Source: an uncultured Devosia sp.
GTDB lineage: Bacteria; Pseudomonadota; Alphaproteobacteria; Rhizobiales; Devosiaceae
DNA length: 6,869 nucleotides
Assembly: GCA_913775215.1 (NCBI GenBank)
Contig: CAJYKO010000084.1
Coordinates: 1-6,869, forward strand
Reading direction: 5' to 3'
Shown here in pieces: positions 5,346 through 6,869 of the stretch. Every line of letters starts with the position of its first letter. The stretch's first letter is position 1. The translations under genes and the position numbers were made by a program. Under the pieces are notes generated by a model. That model worked only from the letters and a program-made list of their open reading frames with translations. It made no database searches and was not told the origin of the DNA.

Positions 5346-6869
5346 TTAAACGTCCAAATCCGTTACAAACGCCGCGTTTTCCTGGATAAACTCAAACCGC
5401 GCCTCTGGTTTTGTCCCCATCAGGCGATCCACCGTCGTCTTGGTGGCGATATGGTCATCGAGCACCTTTACCTGCAAAAGTGTCCGCGTCTTGGGCGACA
5501 TCGTCGTTTCGCGCAGATGCGCGAATGGCATTTCACCGAGACCCTTGAACCGCGTCGTTTCCACCTTGCTCTTGCCGGTGAATTCCGTCGCCATCAACTC
5601 GGCCCGGTGGGCATCGTCGCGCGCATAGAGCGTCTTGCCGCCCTGGCTGATGCGATAGAGCGGGGGCAGGGCGAGGTAGAGATGTCCGTTCTCGATCAGC
5701 CGCGGCATTTCCTGGAAAAAGAAGGTGATGAGCAGCGAAGCGATGTGCGCCCCGTCCACGTCGGCGTCAGTCATGATGATGATCTTGTCGTAGCGCAGAT
5801 CATCCTCGGTGTAGCGATCACGCGTCCCGCAGCCGAGCGCTTGGACCAAGTCGGAGATCAACTGATTGGCCGCCAGCTTGTCCCGGCTCGCGCCTGCCAC
5901 GTTGAGGATTTTTCCGCGCAGCGGCAACACAGCCTGATTGGCGCGACTACGCGCTTGCTTTGCCGAACCGCCTGCTGAGTCGCCTTCGACGATGAACAGT
6001 TCCGCACCTTGCGCCGCGTTCTTGGTACAGTCGGCGAGTTTGCCAGGAAGCCGGAGTTTTCGCGTGGCGCTCGCCCGGTCAATTTCCTTTTCCTTGCGCC
6101 GGCGCAGACGCTCTTCGGCGCGCTCGATGGCCCAGTCGAGCAGCTTGCCCGCCTGTTGCGGTGACGATCCAAGCCAATGATCGAATGCATCGCGCAAGGC
6201 ATTTTCGACGATGCGCGTGGCTTCCTGAGAAGCCAATTTGTCCTTAGTCTGCCCTACAAATTCAGGCTCGCGCACGAACACGGAGAGCATAGCATTGCAA
6301 TGCCCCAGCACGTCCTCTGCAGTCAGTGTCGCCGCCGCCTTGTTCTTGGTCAGCTCCGCATAATTCTTGAGCCCGCGCAACAGCACCAGGCGCAAGCCGG
6401 CCTCGTGCGTACCGCCGTCAGGTGTCGGCACGGTATTGCAATAAGAGGAAACGCTGCCGTCCTCGATGGTCCAGGCAATCGCCCATTCCACCGAGCCATG
6501 GCTACCCGGCCGCCCGCTTTTGCCGGCAAAGATGTCGTCGACGATGCGCGTTTCGCCCTCGATGCGCGCGGACATGAAGTCCTTGAGCCCGTCGGGATAA
6601 TGGAACACCGCCTTGGCGGGCACATCATCACTGGCAAGGCTTTCGTCGCAGCTCCAGCGGAGCTCCACGCCGCCGAAGAGATAAGCCTTGGCCCGCGTCA
6701 TCCGGAAAATACGGCCCGGCGAGAAATGCGCGGTTGGCCCAAAAATTTCAGGGTCCGGATGGAAGCGAGTCACTGTTCCACGGCGGTTCTGCACACGCCC
6801 GACATTGACGACGTCCTGCACCACCTTGCCGCGCGAGAAGATGATGCGATGGAGCTGTTGGTCGCGTGC
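5346..6869 (-). CDS. parE: DNA topoisomerase IV subunit B (5' end outside the window)
   Basis: The minus-strand frame is open from the right edge to TAA at 5348-5346, giving 507 residues of a protein usually about 630-690 long. The missing part is the N-terminal ATP-binding domain. What remains is the transducer domain with QTKDKL (207-212), then the Toprim domain with EGDSAGG (295-301), PLRGKILNV (316-324) and DADVDGAH (368-375), whose E295, D368, D370 and D372 are the metal-binding residues. RFKGLGEM (440-447) and a C-terminal tail ending in DLDV follow. GAELFIVEGDSAGGSAKQAR and the ALGCGTRDRY segment fit ParE better than GyrB. With ParC it decatenates sister chromosomes using ATP and is the target of quinolone and coumarin-type inhibitors. 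A GTG at 6824 is internal, since homologous sequence (RDQQLHRIIFSRGK) continues upstream of it to the edge. It converges on the operon across a 165-base gap. Confidence 0.95.
   Translation of the reverse strand, partial: ARDQQLHRIIFSRGKVVQDVVNVGRVQNRRGTVTRFHPDPEIFGPTAHFSPGRIFRMTRAKAYLFGGVELRWSCDESLASDDVPAKAVFHYPDGLKDFMSARIEGETRIVDDIFAGKSGRPGSHGSVEWAIAWTIEDGSVSSYCNTVPTPDGGTHEAGLRLVLLRGLKNYAELTKNKAAATLTAEDVLGHCNAMLSVFVREPEFVGQTKDKLASQEATRIVENALRDAFDHWLGSSPQQAGKLLDWAIERAEERLRRRKEKEIDRASATRKLRLPGKLADCTKNAAQGAELFIVEGDSAGGSAKQARSRANQAVLPLRGKILNVAGASRDKLAANQLISDLVQALGCGTRDRYTEDDLRYDKIIIMTDADVDGAHIASLLITFFFQEMPRLIENGHLYLALPPLYRISQGGKTLYARDDAHRAELMATEFTGKSKVETTRFKGLGEMPFAHLRETTMSPKTRTLLQVKVLDDHIATKTTVDRLMGTKPEARFEFIQENAAFVTDLDV

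Noticed and set aside
6822..6824. GTG at 6824 as the start of parE
   Set aside because: Conserved ParE-like sequence continues upstream of it to the window edge, and starting there would remove the ATPase domain. The gene is simply cut by the window.
1..6869. An undescribed multi-gene system in this window
   Set aside because: Every supported gene belongs to a well-known housekeeping family in an order familiar in alphaproteobacteria, and there is no uncharacterised gene or mobile cargo.

Overview
This window is a piece of GC-rich alphaproteobacterial chromosome. Gene order, protein sequences and the short, zinc-free types of HolB and MetG point to Hyphomicrobiales. A Devosia-like genus is a guess from memory, not something the sequence proves. 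The content is almost entirely conserved housekeeping genes. I see no phage, transposase, CRISPR array, toxin-antitoxin pair, tRNA or rRNA, and no sign of a new multi-gene system. The interest lies in details: a probable non-standard start codon, two structured intergenic repeats of different kinds, and a run of overlapping gene junctions.

Layout, plus strand: (1) bases 1-97 are the C-terminal tail of a gene that begins outside the window, probably a D-alanyl-D-alanine carboxypeptidase. (2) Bases 98-306 are intergenic and dominated by a 109-base imperfect hairpin element at 111-219. (3) Bases 307-5180 hold a tight five-gene run: tmk (thymidylate kinase), holB (DNA polymerase III delta prime), metG (methionyl-tRNA synthetase), tatD (metal-dependent hydrolase) and a PhnP-like metallo-beta-lactamase-fold hydrolase. 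Successive genes overlap by 4, 1, about -2 and (if the proposed ATA start is right) 1 base, so translational coupling along one mRNA is likely.

(4) Bases 5181-5345 separate two converging genes and contain a pair of inverted, related hairpins (5239-5305). This looks like a dispersed bacterial interspersed repeat and could act as a two-way transcript end. (5) Bases 5346-6869, minus strand, are parE (topoisomerase IV subunit B), missing its N-terminal ATPase part at the window edge.

Functionally the run combines dTTP synthesis (tmk), the replisome clamp loader (holB) and aminoacyl-tRNA supply (metG) with two metal-dependent hydrolases. The dac-tmk-holB-metG-tatD-MBL order is, from memory, common in Hyphomicrobiales. 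parE, on the other strand, decatenates daughter chromosomes.
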